A stretch of DNA of 64,000 nt from Sabellastarte sp. h YS-2021 (GCA_964017235.1 OZ024936.1:60191028-60255027), one strand, 5' to 3'. Positions 1 to 10,717 are shown, counted from the first letter of the stretch. The notes: generated by a model not told the origin, from the sequence alone. Numbers and translations are program-made.

Positions 1-483
1 AATTTTTTGGAAAATTGGAGAGAGTAGTAACCCTACAAGTCGAAAATTTCAACAAAATTGCTCTATATCACACAGTTAAGGAGATACAAGCAATTTTGTG
101 TTTTACTCGTTAAGAAAATTGTTAATGCTTGATTAATTATCAATAATTCAGTCATTTCTTAACCTATCCCTGCCAAAATTTAATGTTGCCCAGATCTTTA
201 TATGAGGAAGGTATTTGCTAAATTTCAGGTGGATAGATAAATGCTTCGTAGGTTATCATCCGGACAAGGATGTCCTTCCAAAAAAGCATTGTTGGTCATG
301 TGACCTCTCTGATTGGTGAAAATGTCATTGCAGCATATTCAGAAAAATTTCCCAAGGCTACTGCATACACCTGCCAAATATGAAAAGAATCCGCCTTATG
401 GCTGCGAAGCTATTGCGAAAAGAAAACGCGGATCCGGCAGCTCCCCATACACAAAGAAGCATCCCTCGCAGGACACTTAATAA
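1..483 (+). repeat. HF1 repeat, terminal part (first copy)
   Basis: The first ~120 bases are a diverged monomer of the array seen at 41.6-52 kb, with the phrases for 'gtcgaaaatttc', 'gctctat' and 'gttaaggagata'. The remainder matches 52030-52408 along its length, including the run 'catgtgacctctctgattgg'. It ends in a degraded hairpin (AAGCATCCC / GGACACTT, 457-478) equivalent to the perfect hairpin at 52387-52408. The element continues off the left edge. No protein is encoded. It lies in an intron of the SLC30-like gene. Confidence 0.75.
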
Positions 484-1378
484 ACACTATAAAGCTTAGT
501 TCCAAGGATAAACAAAACATACTTTACTATCCTGCACCCACAATATTCCTACTGTCTTTGGTAAGAAAATTATACTGGTAACATATACTAAACCTAATAC
601 CTAAGGGAGCCTATGGCTATTGTATCTGATTGAGAAACAAACCATCCTAGATAGCAAGCAAACTAAGTGGCTGCATACAATTTTTTCATAGGGCATTTAT
701 GCTAAGGCTTTACAGCCCAAAACCACATGACTGGGTCCACAACATAAAATTTAGAGGACCAAATATAAGTGAGATATGTGTACCCCTTAATGACAGGCCT
801 AAGGTCGAACCGGATAACATGAAAAGACTCAAGGTCCAACAAGTTAATCAACTAGGCTGACTTCACATCTCAAACCTCCAAGACCAATTAAAATTGAGAT
901 AGAGTATTTTTAAAGCATGAATGACTGCAAGGTACCCGGGTCAAATCAGACCCGTGATTTTTAAAAAGCAGGTCTTATATCCCAAACCTTTAAGCGCAAT
1001 ACAAGTAAGATAAAATAACTTTTAGCTAAAAATTAGCTGTCTGACTTTGGATCACGACTAAAAGTGAGTTAGGCCCAAGATTCCAAATTCTAAACTTCCT
1101 TCAGTAGCTATGATACCTTTCCAAAAGCATTTAGCCAAATGAAATCTGTTTCTTAAAGACAAAGTATCAGAGAAACTTTCTCAAAGCCACACAAGCAAAA
1201 TGAAAAATTTGAATGATATCCACTTCATATTTTCCAAGTTATTTCACAGAGAAAATGTGGGATTGCAACATGTCCCGCTTTTGTGAGACTTAATTATACA
1301 ATTATTTAGAACGTAAACCGCCAATTTTTTTACAATGGCAAAAAGGGTGTTGGTGATGTGATAAAGATGGCACCGTAC
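484..1378. other. Intron after ZnT exon 4, with decayed HF3-like monomers
   Basis: No exon is seen here; the next exon of the zinc transporter must lie left of the window. Around 780-1080 there are two or more decayed monomers related to HF3: 'aaggtcgaaccggataacatgaaaagactc' style wording, followed by 'aaacctccaagaccaat', corresponds to the HF3 phrases about 'aggtcaaatccgacc' and 'aaacctctaggaccaat'. The rest is AT-rich sequence with nothing I recognise. Confidence 0.45.
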
Positions 1379-1525
1379 CTGCCCTATACCAGCCAAAACT
1401 CATCCTTTTTGTGGGAGCTCTGGCAGCAATAATCAGGGAAAACAATGAGATCATAAAGCTGGCAAAGTCTGTAAGCAGATGAGCTGCATCTGTAGCAATG
1501 GCAAGGCTGTTGGCAAGGATTCCAC
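1379..1525 (-). CDS. SLC30A2/3/8-like: SLC30/ZnT zinc transporter, exon 4 (TM2 with zinc site)
   Basis: This exon encodes residues ~96-144 of the deduced transporter. It carries the SLC30 signature '[17 protein letters not shown]' and ends '[11 protein letters not shown]', which in vertebrate ZnT2/3/8 corresponds to TM2 and the following loop. H111 and D115 form the HxxxD half of the intramembrane zinc site; the partner HxxxD in TM5 lies in later exons outside the window. The family exchanges Zn2+ for H+ and loads zinc into vesicles, usually as a homodimer. Read on the minus strand, the acceptor is 'ttatacttaag' and the donor is GGCAG|GTACGG. The exon is 147 bp with phase 1 at both ends, so it joins exon 3 as ...EIV-G-GILAN. 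It is intact, with no stop. Family is firm; which ZnT paralogue is uncertain. Confidence 0.93.
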
Positions 1526-2288
1526 CTTAAGTATAATAAGAAAATTACTCAAGTGGTTTATCATAAGAAAACAATAAATACAATTCAAGTCAAAATTTTG
1601 CTTTGTTTTAATACACCATTTTGTGGTGCTGTAAGTCGTCAAGAAATACTACAGTCGATGTGTCGGAACTAATAGATGATGGTGAACCAACGAAAGTCGC
1701 ACTAGTGTTGATCAAGGACTTCAGAAGAAATGTATTTATTAATTAGCCGATTTTAAATAAAAAACAAATTTGACCCTATCCAATAAAATACTGCATCTCG
1801 TGAGAATTTATATTTGCGGTTAAAAAATTGCCATTGTTGTTTCCACTTGAAAGCTGTGACAACTTTAAAATGTAACTGGTTTCTTTAAAAACGCTAATTA
1901 TCATAAGATTCTCACGAACGACCATGAACAAGTCGAGCCGCATCGTTACTGCACTACCATTTTGCTTCTATAATAATAAGCAAAATAATAACACATTTAC
2001 CAATGCAAAATATAGCTTTGAGTAATTGAAGTCTGCAGTGAATGCTAAAGAAATAAACTTGGGGGTTTACCGCCATTCCAGCAGAGATTTTAGTGCAAAC
2101 AAAAATCAGTAGATGCTATGTAAAAATATCAGTCTCATGATGTACATAGCATATTTGTAGCTTGTGTAATTAAATATTTATGAAAACTAAAAATTCTCCA
2201 GTCTGTATGTCCTGGTATTTAGGACAAACATGGCTCATGGTGGATAATAATTGTGTGAGTTGAGGGGTGAGGTAAGGATCAAAATATA
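1526..2288. other. Intron 3 of the ZnT gene, non-repeat part
   Basis: This is the part of the 995-bp intron between exons 3 and 4 that lies outside the MITE. It is AT-rich; I see no further exon, hairpin or array. The remainder of the intron is MITE copy 1 (2289-2513) and a few bases next to the exon 3 donor. Confidence 0.6.
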
Positions 2289-2513
2289 GAGTAAGAAATC
2301 TAAAATTCGCCAGGAATCTAAAATTCGCCACCTCTAAAACCTTAGTTAATTTTATGAAGAAAATTATGTTTTTGTCCAAAAATTAGTATTTTTCAGTTCA
2401 AAAAGCCTTAATTTACTATACAGTCAACAAATCTCATCACAGTTCATTTATTTTATTAGTATTTTCACATGTGGCGAATTTCAGATATGTGGCGAATTTT
2501 AGATTTCTTACTC
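2289..2513. mobile_element. 225-bp MITE with TA target duplication, copy 1
   Basis: The ends are inverted repeats: GAGTAAGAAATCTAAAATTC at the left and the reverse complement at the right, flanked by TA on both sides (2287-2288 and 2514-2515). Two further copies of exactly 225 bp occur at 2841-3065 and 38664-38888. TA duplications and short TIRs point to a Tc1/mariner-type non-autonomous element. Beside the left TIR is a second tandem 'aatctaaaattcgcca' phrase. On the gene strand it starts only a few bases after the exon 3 splice donor. Confidence 0.88.
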
Positions 2514-2520
2514 TACCTAC

Positions 2521-2634
2521 CCACAATTTCCACCACCATGAAAAGAAGGCACAGTATACTGGCAATGGCCAACTTTCGCATTGCTTTTTTGTCAAGTCGA
2601 CTGGCTGAATGATCCTTTTGATGGCAGTGGGCTC
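2521..2634 (-). CDS. SLC30A2/3/8-like: SLC30/ZnT zinc transporter, exon 3 (His/Cys segment and TM1)
   Basis: This exon encodes residues ~58-96: 'AHCHQKDHSASRLDKK' and then TM1, 'LAIASILCLLFMVVEIVG'. ZnT2, ZnT3 and ZnT8 have the same layout, with a short His/Cys motif (HCH) directly before TM1 and the E-x-V-G-G run at its end. In ZnT8 that N-terminal HCH motif helps bind cytosolic zinc; here it is inferred from position. Minus-strand acceptor is 'gtattttag|GAGCC' and donor is GTGG|GTAGGT. The exon is 114 bp, phase 1 at both ends, and needs no correction to join exons 2 and 4. The donor is followed at intron position +6/+7 by a TA and then MITE copy 1. Confidence 0.92.
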
Positions 2635-2840
2635 CTAAAATACAATATAGTTACAGCTTATGAATATTCAAGAGGTAAACAAGCATTTTGATTGGTTAAT
2701 GTATTGAGGTCCAAGGGCATTTACATTTCACTCATGCCCCTGTCAACTGTTATACCGAACTAAAACAGATACATGGCAAGTGTGACATAATTTATACACA
2801 CGTGAAAGCAATATTCCACTGCAGTGAATATACAGTTTTA

Positions 2841-3065
2841 GAGTAAGAAATCTAAAATTCACCAGGAATCTAAAATTCGCCACCTCTAAAACCTTAGTTA
2901 ATTTTATAAAGAAAATGATTTTTTTGTCTTATAATTGGTATTTTTTAGTTCAGAAAGCTTTAATTTACTATACATTCAACCAGCCTCATCTCAATTCATT
3001 TATTTTATTAGTATTTCCACATGTGGCGAAATTCAGATATGTGGCGAATTTTAGATTTCTTACTC
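2841..3065. mobile_element. 225-bp TA-flanked MITE, copy 2
   Basis: Same element and length as 2289-2513, in the intron between exons 2 and 3, again flanked by TA (2839-2840 and 3066-3067). Several single-base differences from copies 1 and 3 (for example 'attcacc' for 'attcgcc') show it is an independent insertion and not a recent local copy. Confidence 0.87.
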
Positions 3066-4440
3066 TACAGTCAAACTGATGACCTGAAATATCTCAGCGG
3101 CCAGCTGCATTACGACATGTAAATAACACATCTCAAAATGCAGAAAGTAAAATTTAACAGGACTTTCATCCTGAAACTTTCTCTGACAGGTGTGTTTGAA
3201 AAATATTCAGTTATTATAGTCATTTTTATATTAATACTGACTGTGGGCACTTAAATATTCTGAATTACATTTATGAGTTTCATATGATTTTTACTGATTA
3301 AGGAGAGTGTGACTAGATTTTAATAATTATAGAATGCTCTTTCTGATGGCAGTAACCTCCTAAAATACAATTGAATTACATCATTTGAATATTTCACACT
3401 GTAAAAAAGGCACTCTGACTGGTAAAGACAACATACAGAAGGATATGTTATTGTATGTTGTGAATAGTCATGAGGTTAAAGGCTCATTTTTGATTGGTTA
3501 AGACGAGACATTTTAATTATTATAATCCTTCTGATAAAAACTGTGGGCTACTAAGGCACTTTATCTTAAGATTACGGATGAGGCAAAAAGCATTTTTAAT
3601 GATTAAGGAATGTATGACCTGAGCTTAATAATTATAATTCTTCTGACACTGAGGTTTTTAAAGACATGTTTGCAATGAGTTTTAGGGATATACAGAGTCA
3701 AACTGATTGAATGATGGAATTGCATCAATTTTAGGTTTGAGTAATGAAATGTAACTTTATTTAATAACATACAAAATTTGTCACCTTACAAATCCTCGAA
3801 AATACTAAATAAGATACTGCTTGTCACTGTATCACGGCACAAACCTCAAATATGGCAGAAAACAGAAAGTTAGAATATTTAATATCATTTGGTTGTCACC
3901 TCTTGTACTTTCACAAACCAAATAAGAAGAAGCAGAAGTGATGGCAGCAATAAATTAAATAACTTTGGTAATTTCTGTATACCAATTGTGATAAGTTGGG
4001 GTGCTAATTTCTTGTAGAAATTACATTATCGTCCATTAAAATTGATTCTAAAAGGTGTAATATTTTGACATGATGTTAGTAAATATTTTATAGCCTTCCT
4101 TTATGTTAATGCATATTTTAAGATAAAGAAATCGCTCAAGACTACACTTAAAACAAGCAAAAATAAGGTCTTTGTGTGCAAGTTGTGCACAGCAACGGCA
4201 TGGAGCAGTAAAAATAAGAATATTAAATTCACCACAATATGAAAAATCCCCTTTTATTCAATTTCCTTTTTAGTTGCATTTTTCTGACATTGTTCTCTGA
4301 TTCTACCCTGATGAAAAATTGGTACAAAATAGATCTTTAGCACACTTTCAAAACTATTCAAGAGTTGTAGCTGAATGTATTACATGAGACAAGCCATTAC
4401 ATAAATCTGTACATCATTGGGAAACCTGTTAAATACATAC
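3066..4440. repeat. Intron 2 with decayed tandem units, some copying an exon acceptor
   Basis: Between ~3230 and ~3660 several decayed units share the phrases 'taataattata', 'cttctgat', 'ctcctaaaatacaat' and 'tttgattggttaa'. A first unit overlaps the start of exon 3 (2600-2700). The block at ~3340-3375 resembles the exon 3 acceptor and the first ~20 exon bases, read on the minus strand. The rest, 3660-4440, is AT-rich without recognisable features. Confidence 0.45.
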
Positions 4441-4499
4441 CAGCATCACCGCTCTCACCATCTGACTGTAAGTATTCTGAACTTGATCCATATCGATTG
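4441..4499 (-). CDS. SLC30A2/3/8-like: SLC30/ZnT zinc transporter, exon 2 (cytosolic N-tail)
   Basis: A 59-bp exon encoding 'NRYGSSSEYLQSDGESGDA', a Ser/Asp/Glu-rich, probably disordered cytosolic tail. Minus-strand acceptor 'tttatttgacag|CAATC' enters in phase 2 and donor GATGCTG|GTATGT leaves in phase 1, matching the start of exon 3 (G|GA for glycine). Exon 1 at 39871-40000 leaves in phase 2, so exons 1-2-3-4 form one open frame. A second acceptor, 'attgttacag' ending at 4537, would lengthen the exon to 4441-4536 but enters in phase 1, so it would need a different upstream exon. The tail is poorly conserved in the family, so assignment rests on splice phase and position. Confidence 0.72.
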
Positions 4500-4674
4500 C
4501 TGTCAAATAAAGAATAAGTGACAATATTCTTAAGATCTGTAACAATAAAACATTTTCATAACAAGTGTGTGGCGCAGTCAATTTCCCCCTTATTTCATAA
4601 CCATCCATGCAGCAGTTTTAGAGTTATGCTGTAAATAAATAAAAAACTTACAAACAAGCAAACAGAATGAAAGT

Positions 4675-5695
4675 GACTCCAATCTAATTTGAGACTATTC
4701 CGATAGTCTCAAATTTTGAATAATTTTCGCACTGTTGCATTCCCACTCATAGAATGAACATACTTGCATTCTCTTGCTGTGTTGTAACATTGATCTGAAA
4801 ACATTTTTCAAATATTTAGTGGATCCAACATTTTTAATATCTGAGATAGTTATTTAGTCAACCTTTGATAGCTTAACTAAATAACTTTGGCTGGTAGAAA
4901 TATGATCATTGTTTTGAGAACACACGCCAGGTTACAAACTGCAGAGACCACTGAAAAAATTTATTCAACACAGCTGGTAGAAGTTTGATCAGTGTTTTCA
5001 GAACCAGCTGGTTTTGAATAAATTTTTTCATTGGACAACCAGAGATCCTGCATCATACATCATGTTACAAACTGGAGATACCACTGAAAAAATTTATTCA
5101 GCATGGCTGGTAGAAGTTTAATTAGTGTTTTCAGAACAGGCTGGTTTTGAATAAATTTTTTCTTTGGTCAACCAGAGATCCCGCATCACACATCAGGTTA
5201 CAAACTGGAGAGACCACTGAAAAAATTTATTCAGCATGGCTGGTAGAAGTTTAATTAGTGTTTTCAGAACAAGCTGGTTTTGAATAATTTTTTTCATTGG
5301 TCAACCAGAGATCCTGTATCACACATCATGTTACAAACTGGAGAGACCACTGAAAAAATTTATTCAACATGGCTGGTAGAAGTTTGATCAGTGTTTTCAG
5401 AACCAGCTGGTTTTGAATAAATTTTTTCATTGGTCAACCAGAGATCCTGCATCACACATCATGTTACAAACTGGAGAGACCACTGAAAAAATTTATTCAG
5501 CATGCCTGGTAGAAGTTTGATGAGTGTTTTCAGAACAAGCTGGTTTTGAATAAATTTTTTCATTGGTCAACCAGAGATCCTGCATCACACATCAGGTTAC
5601 AAACTGGAGAGACCACTGAAAAAATTTATTCAGCATGGCTGGTAGAAGTTTAATTAGTGTTTTCTGGACAGGCTGGTTTTGAATAAATTTTTTTA
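4675..5695 (+). repeat. HF8 element: hairpin end plus 133-bp tandem array
   Basis: The left end has a perfect hairpin, TTTGAGACTAT-TCCG-ATAGTCTCAAA (4688-4713), preceded by 'agtgactccaatctaa'. From 4931 the phrase 'gttacaaactg' recurs at 4931, 5064, 5197, 5330, 5463 and 5596, an exact 133-bp period, about 5.7 units. Each unit holds an inverted pair 'tgaaaaaatttattca' / 'tgaataaattttttca'. The same hairpin with its flank occurs in reverse at 21.86 kb. It abuts HF3 monomers at ~5700. Confidence 0.85.
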
Positions 5696-6650
5696 CTGGT
5701 AGCTCAGTACCAAAGGTCAAATCCGACCACATCAAAAGATTCGCAGCCCATGATTTCCTATAGGTTGGTTCCACACTGCAAACCTCTGGGACCGATAATA
5801 AGCAAGTAATAACCAATTCTAAGTCTGGTATCCTAAATTTGACATTGAAGGAGGGTCCAAGGTCAAATCCTACCACATCAAAAGATTCACAGCCCATGAT
5901 TTCCTATAGGTTGGTTACCATCCCAAACCTCTAGGAAAAATTATAAGCAAGTTATAACCACTTTTAAGTTTCCCTATCCTCATTTGACCTTGAATGAGGT
6001 AACCAAGGTCATATCCGACTACACCAAAGATTCACAGCCCATGATTTCCTATAGGTTGGTTTACCATCCAAAACCTCTAGGACCAATAATAAGTGAGTTA
6101 TAACCACTTTTAAGTTTCCATTTTCTCGTTTGACCTTGAAGGAGGGGCCCAAGGTCAAATTCAACCACATCAAAAGATTCGCAGCCCATGATTTCCTATT
6201 AGGTTGGTTTCACATTGCAAAACTCTAGGACCAATAACAAGGGAAATATAAGCACTTTCGGTGACTGAAAAGAAATGCCTGTGGCAGCCATCTTGTTTTT
6301 CAAAATGAGGCCAATAATATATCCAGTCACGATTTTGTAATGATGAACATATCCTGCGAATTTGACATCTCTACCTATAATGTCCTTTGTTCTAGAGGGC
6401 CAACAAAACTCCTTGCTAACAGTTGAAAAATACCCATGGCGGCCATCTTGTTTTTCAAAATGAGGCCAAAAATATTCCCAGGCAAGATTTTATGGATACG
6501 AATATATATACTGCAAATTTGAGAAGTCTACGTATAATACCTGGCCTCTACAAGGTTAACGAAAAAATCTCTACACTGCGGCGGCGGCGGCGGCGGCGTA
6601 CTCATGCGTAATCCATAGTATCCACCGGATAGCATCCGGTGGATACAATA
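5696..6650 (+). repeat. HF3 element: ~145-bp array, YY1-like tail and end hairpin
   Basis: Four monomers of ~145 bp (5700-6240) carry 'accacatcaaaagattcg', 'cagcccatgatttcctat' and 'aaacctctaggaccaataat'. They contain TGACCTTGA and AAGGTCAAA, nuclear-receptor-like half-sites. The tail (6240-6560) has two 'ggcggccatcttgtttttc' phrases, then a (CGG)n microsatellite (6578-6599), and ends with the hairpin TATCCACCGG / CCGGTGGATA (6619-6645). The tail recurs at 22.2-22.6 and 50.4-50.84 kb. Confidence 0.85.
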
Positions 6651-7109
6651 AGCCTCCCTTTTCAAAGAGGTGCTAAATCAGTTTAATCAGGGCAAAGATA
6701 TGGGCTCTCAAGATAAAAGAAAACAGTGTTTCAAATATACTTTGTACATTTTACCTAGAGCAATGGGTTTCCTGTCTTTGTCAAATAGAAATTCTACAGT
6801 ACTGTTCTGCCAAATACTGAGTATGATCACAAATTAAAATGAATTTAATCCACAAATTTTCAAAGCTTAAAGGCTTGAGCAAATTTACCTTCCTTATACA
6901 TGTACATGTATTTCACATACAATCATTGAGATGAATTTCATATTTGAAAAATTCTGTTTCCCCTCCTTAATAGCAAAAATGCAAGTACTTTTGAACCAAT
7001 AAACAACCTTTTTTATGTCAAGCTAATAACAAAATGAAACTAAAATGCTTTTTTCAAAACAATTATTCTGTACTGGCAACTGTTGTTCAATATCTTTAAT
7101 ATACGGTAT
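6651..7109. other. Unremarkable AT-rich intron
   Basis: No array, hairpin, exon or transposon end is recognised between the HF3 hairpin and the SINE. Confidence 0.5.
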
Positions 7110-7121
7110 TACACACATATG

Positions 7122-7360
7122 GGGGGCCACGGTGGCAGAGTGGTAACACTCTCGCCTCCCACCTCTGAGGCCGGGGTTCGATCCCCGTCACGGCCTTAAG
7201 TGGGAAAGCTGGTAGTTGCTTGCCGTTGGTCGGCAGTTTACAGTACACAACCCTAGCGAACTCTATGTACTGGTTTCCTCTGCCCTTCCAACTACCCTTC
7301 GTGATATGACCTGTACAGTGTTGAAAGCGACGTAAAACCCCAAATAAATAAATAAATAAA
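7122..7360 (+). mobile_element. tRNA-derived SINE with 12-bp target duplication
   Basis: The head is tRNA-like, with Pol III box A TGGCAGAGTGG (7133-7143) and a perfect box B GGTTCGATCCC (7175-7185), spaced as in a tRNA. The body ends in 'gcgacgtaaaacccc' followed by (AAAT)n. A 12-bp duplication, TACACACATATG, flanks it at 7110-7121 and 7361-7372. Intact internal promoter, perfect duplication and uninterrupted tail suggest a recent insertion by LINE machinery. It is not a functional tRNA gene: the copy continues far past box B. The body family was not matched to a named SINE class. Confidence 0.92.
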
Positions 7361-7372
7361 TACACACATATG

Positions 7373-8325
7373 ATTTGAAGTATCTACTGAAATATGTCTA
7401 CTGTAATAACATTGCATATAAATACATACCACTCTGCATTATATTCCAATAATTTCCCTATACAGTAATGTATATAATCCTACTGTCATGCATTCACCTT
7501 CAGTTTACTGTCTAGAAAAAAACCCCTCTTCCCATTATACAATTATCTATGTATAATAGTACACTTGTCAGTGCAGCATGCCTCCAGATATTACAGTAAT
7601 AAATGCCAAAGGAACAGGAACACAGTCCTAGGAATTATACCATCCCAACCCCCTGAAATCTGAGGGAGGGCTTATCTGCTCCCCCACTGCAAGTGTTTAT
7701 GTTATCTGAAGACCATGTAATTAATAGCCCATCATCTGCATGTGTCTTGAGGTTGTAAATAACTACTCTCTCATTTACTGGAAGAAAGCAAGTATATTTA
7801 TCAAACCCAAACCACATTCTGTTTCTATATTTTTCATTCACTAGAATGTAATGCAAGAGTTGTATTTTATTGGTACACATAATTATTATCTCCAAAGAGT
7901 ATGTGTTGTTTTCAGGACTGTTTGTCTGTTTGTCAGCAGGATTACACAAATACTACTGCTTGGATCTTTCTTTAAAAAGTCATACGCTGGGTCACAGTCT
8001 GACTTAGATCCCACTAAATTTTGACTGATCTGGATCACTGTCTGCATGGAAAATAATAATAACAAGATGCACTCAGAGAGAGCAAAATGCTCGACTCCAT
8101 GTGACCAGTCTCTCAAGTGATATAAAGTATTTTAAGGGAAACAATGAAATAAAACCAAATATGTAAATTAATCTTCATAGCTATATCAAGTAGAAAGCCA
8201 AAGTCATTAAAAATACATTGAAAGGGGGCCTCTGGAAATTCATGAGTATTTTTTGTATCCAAAATAAGATCCAGATATTTCTTTTAGTAACTTCTTCCTT
8301 CAGTCAGGTCCTACCCACAATTTTT
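7373..8325. other. Intron with one member of an unnamed dispersed repeat
   Basis: 7620-7700 ('ggaattatacca...ctgaaatctgagggaggg...ctgctccccc') recurs in inverted orientation at ~14690-14780. Otherwise AT-rich sequence with no recognisable gene. Small ORFs on the minus strand (7.6-8.1 kb) look like chance openings. Confidence 0.4.
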
Positions 8326-8680
8326 ATGTCAGCTGACTTGTCAGTCAGCTGGCATTATGTTGTCACTCTGCGGCGTGGTCGTCCGCGTCCGCGTGAACAA
8401 CTTCTTCTCTAAAACTATAAGGCCTAGAGACATGCTGCTTCTTTTAAAAGATACCTTATCTATCGAGGATAAAAAAGTGTTCAAGGCATGCAAATCTGTC
8501 TGTTTGTCTGTTTGCTAGAGACATTACAAGGGAGGTACCCCCACCAAAAATGTGAAAAATTCAACACTTTATCACAATTTTCTCAGTGACTGTTGCAGGG
8601 ATTTCTCTCATATCTTGCATATATGTACTAGGCCAGAAGTAGATTCTCTTGTGTGAGTATGAGACCTGGATCTGTCTTAT
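8326..8680 (-). repeat. HF5 tail, inverted orientation
   Basis: Starts with the HF5 hairpin (ATGTCAGCTGAC / GTCAGCTGGCAT, 8326-8355). The remainder is the reverse complement of 36240-36577 and 40820-41115: shared phrases include 'ttcaaggcatgcaaatctg', 'tgcagggatttctctc' and 'cttgtgtgagtat'. The K-type monomers that should follow are missing because HF6 begins at ~8681. Confidence 0.8.
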
Positions 8681-8681
8681 T

Positions 8682-10690
8682 GTATCCCCGGACGAAAGTC
8701 GGGGATACTTAGGATTCAGTACAGTCACGCCGCCGCTGCCGCAGAGATTTTCTTTTGGACGCGATAACTTAAAAAATATTTTAGTTAGAACTTTCAAGTT
8801 TGGTATGTGTGTATATATGGGCAATGCCACGAACGCTATTGTTTTGTGACCTTGACCTTCAATCTCAAGGTCACTGGTGGCCTCTTAAAAGTCAGATTTT
8901 GGCCATTTTTTCACATTTTGGCCAGTTCTCACATACGGAAAGTTAGATCATCCTATGGCTGGTATATATAATACATATATATTTCCAGAAATTTGACCTT
9001 GAAGCTCTTCAATGAAGGTCATCCACTGACCGCCAAAGCACCTGACCGAGGGTCATTTTTGGCCTTTTTGGAGATATTTTCGCACTTAATGCTTACTACA
9101 TTGCATGGAAACTATTGAAAATGGCTTTGGAGGTTGACTACATGATGTGGTACCAGCATCCAGGCTTACCGGTTACAGATCTTCATTGAAGGTCATCCAC
9201 TGACCGCCAAAGTACCTGACCATGGGTCATTTTTGGCCCTCTCTTTGTTTGTTTGTTTATGAACAACATAACTCAAAAACTGACAGACGGATGTTGATGA
9301 AATTTTCAGGATATGTCCGAAATGGTAAAAGGAAGAAATGATTAAATTTTGGGAGTGATCCGGATCACTGTCTGGATCTTCTGGATCCATGAAATTTAAT
9401 TTTTAAAGACAGATAACTCAAAAACTTATGCATTTTGATGAAATTTTCAGGAAATATCCTAAATGGGACGAGGAACAAGTGATTAGATTTTGGGAGTAAT
9501 ATGGATCACTGTCTGGATCATCTGGATCCAGGCTGCCAGATGTGTTTGTGTACAAGATAGCTCAAAAACTTATGGACAGATTTTGATGAAATTTTCAGGA
9601 TATGTCTGAAAAGGTAAAAGGATGAAATGATTGAATTTTGGAAGTGATCCGGATCACTATATGGATCTTCTGGATCCATGAAATGTAATTTTTAAAGACA
9701 GATATCTCAAAAAGTAATGGATGGATTTTGATGACATTTTCAGCAAATGGCCTTAAATTGTGCGAGGAACAAGTGATTAGATTTTGGGAGTCATCTGGAT
9801 CATCTGGATCCAGGCTGCCACATGTGTTTGTGTACAAGATAGCTCAAAAACTTATGGACGGATTTTGATTAAATTTTCAGGATATGTCTGAAAAGGTAAA
9901 AGGATGAAATGATTGAATTTTGGAAGTGATCCGAATGACGATATGGAACTTCTGGATCCATGAAATGTAATTTTTAAAGACAGATACCTCAAAAAGTAAT
10001 GGATGAATTTTGATGACATTATCAGCAAATGTCCTAAATGGTACAAGGAACAAGTGATTAGATTTATGGCGTGATCTGAATCACTGTCTGGATCATCTGG
10101 ATCCAGGCTGCCACATAATTTTAGGATGGATTTTGATGATATTTTTAGGATATGTTAGAAATGGTAAAAGGAAGAAGTGGTAAAAGGAAGAAATTATTCA
10201 ATTTTGCGAGTGATATGGACCACTATCTGGATCTTCTGGATCCATGAAATGTAATTTTTAAAGACAAATAGCTTAAAAACGTATTGGTGCATTTTGATGA
10301 CATTTTCAGCAAATGGCCTTAAATGGGATGAGGAACAAGTGATTAGATTTTGGGAGTGATCTGGATCACTGGATCATCTGGATCCAGGCTGTCACATAAT
10401 TTTAGGATGGATTTTGATGATATTTTTAGGATATGTTAGAAATGCTAAACGGAAGAAGTGGTAAAAGGAAGAAATGATTAAATTTTGTCAGTGATCTGGA
10501 CCACTATCTGGATCTTCTGGATCTTCTGGATCCATGAAATGTAATTTTTAAAGACAAATAGCTCAAAAAGTCATGGATGGATTTTGAAATGGGACAAAAA
10601 ACAAGTGATTAGGTTTTGGGAGTAATCTGGATCATCTGGATCCAGGGGTTTTTTTGAAGGAAGTTATGGCCAGATAATTTTAGGGTGGAT
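8682..10690 (+). repeat. HF6 element: hairpin start and ~255-293-bp array
   Basis: It starts with the hairpin GTATCCCCGGA / TCGGGGATAC (8682-8708) and 'cgccgccgctgccgcag'. 8820-9240 has two blocks with 'cactgaccgccaaag' and 'tgaccttgaagc'. From ~9250 to 10690 about five units of 255-293 bp repeat 'ttttcaggatatgtc', 'ctcaaaaacttatgga' and 'ctggatccatgaaatg'. Many units contain the palindrome AGTGATCCGGATCACT or near copies. A related fragment is at 15.6 kb. No protein is encoded. Confidence 0.82.
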
Positions 10691-10717
10691 TTGATGATAG
10701 TCCAGAAATTGAGCTTC

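Noticed and set aside
4500-4536. Longer form of ZnT exon 2 using the acceptor at 4537
   Set aside because: Splice site looks fine, but it enters in phase 1 and does not fit exon 1; kept only as a possible alternative with an unseen upstream exon.
4931-5695. Regularly spaced direct repeats that might suggest a CRISPR-like array
   Set aside because: The whole 133-bp unit repeats, with no unique spacers, and the context is a eukaryotic intron.
6423-6611. ORF ending in a run of arginines
   Set aside because: The arginines come from the (CGG)n microsatellite in the HF3 tail and the start lies in a repeat.
7133-7190. A functional tRNA gene
   Set aside because: Box A and B are present, but no acceptor stem closes, the copy runs on for ~170 bases and it has a SINE tail with target duplication.
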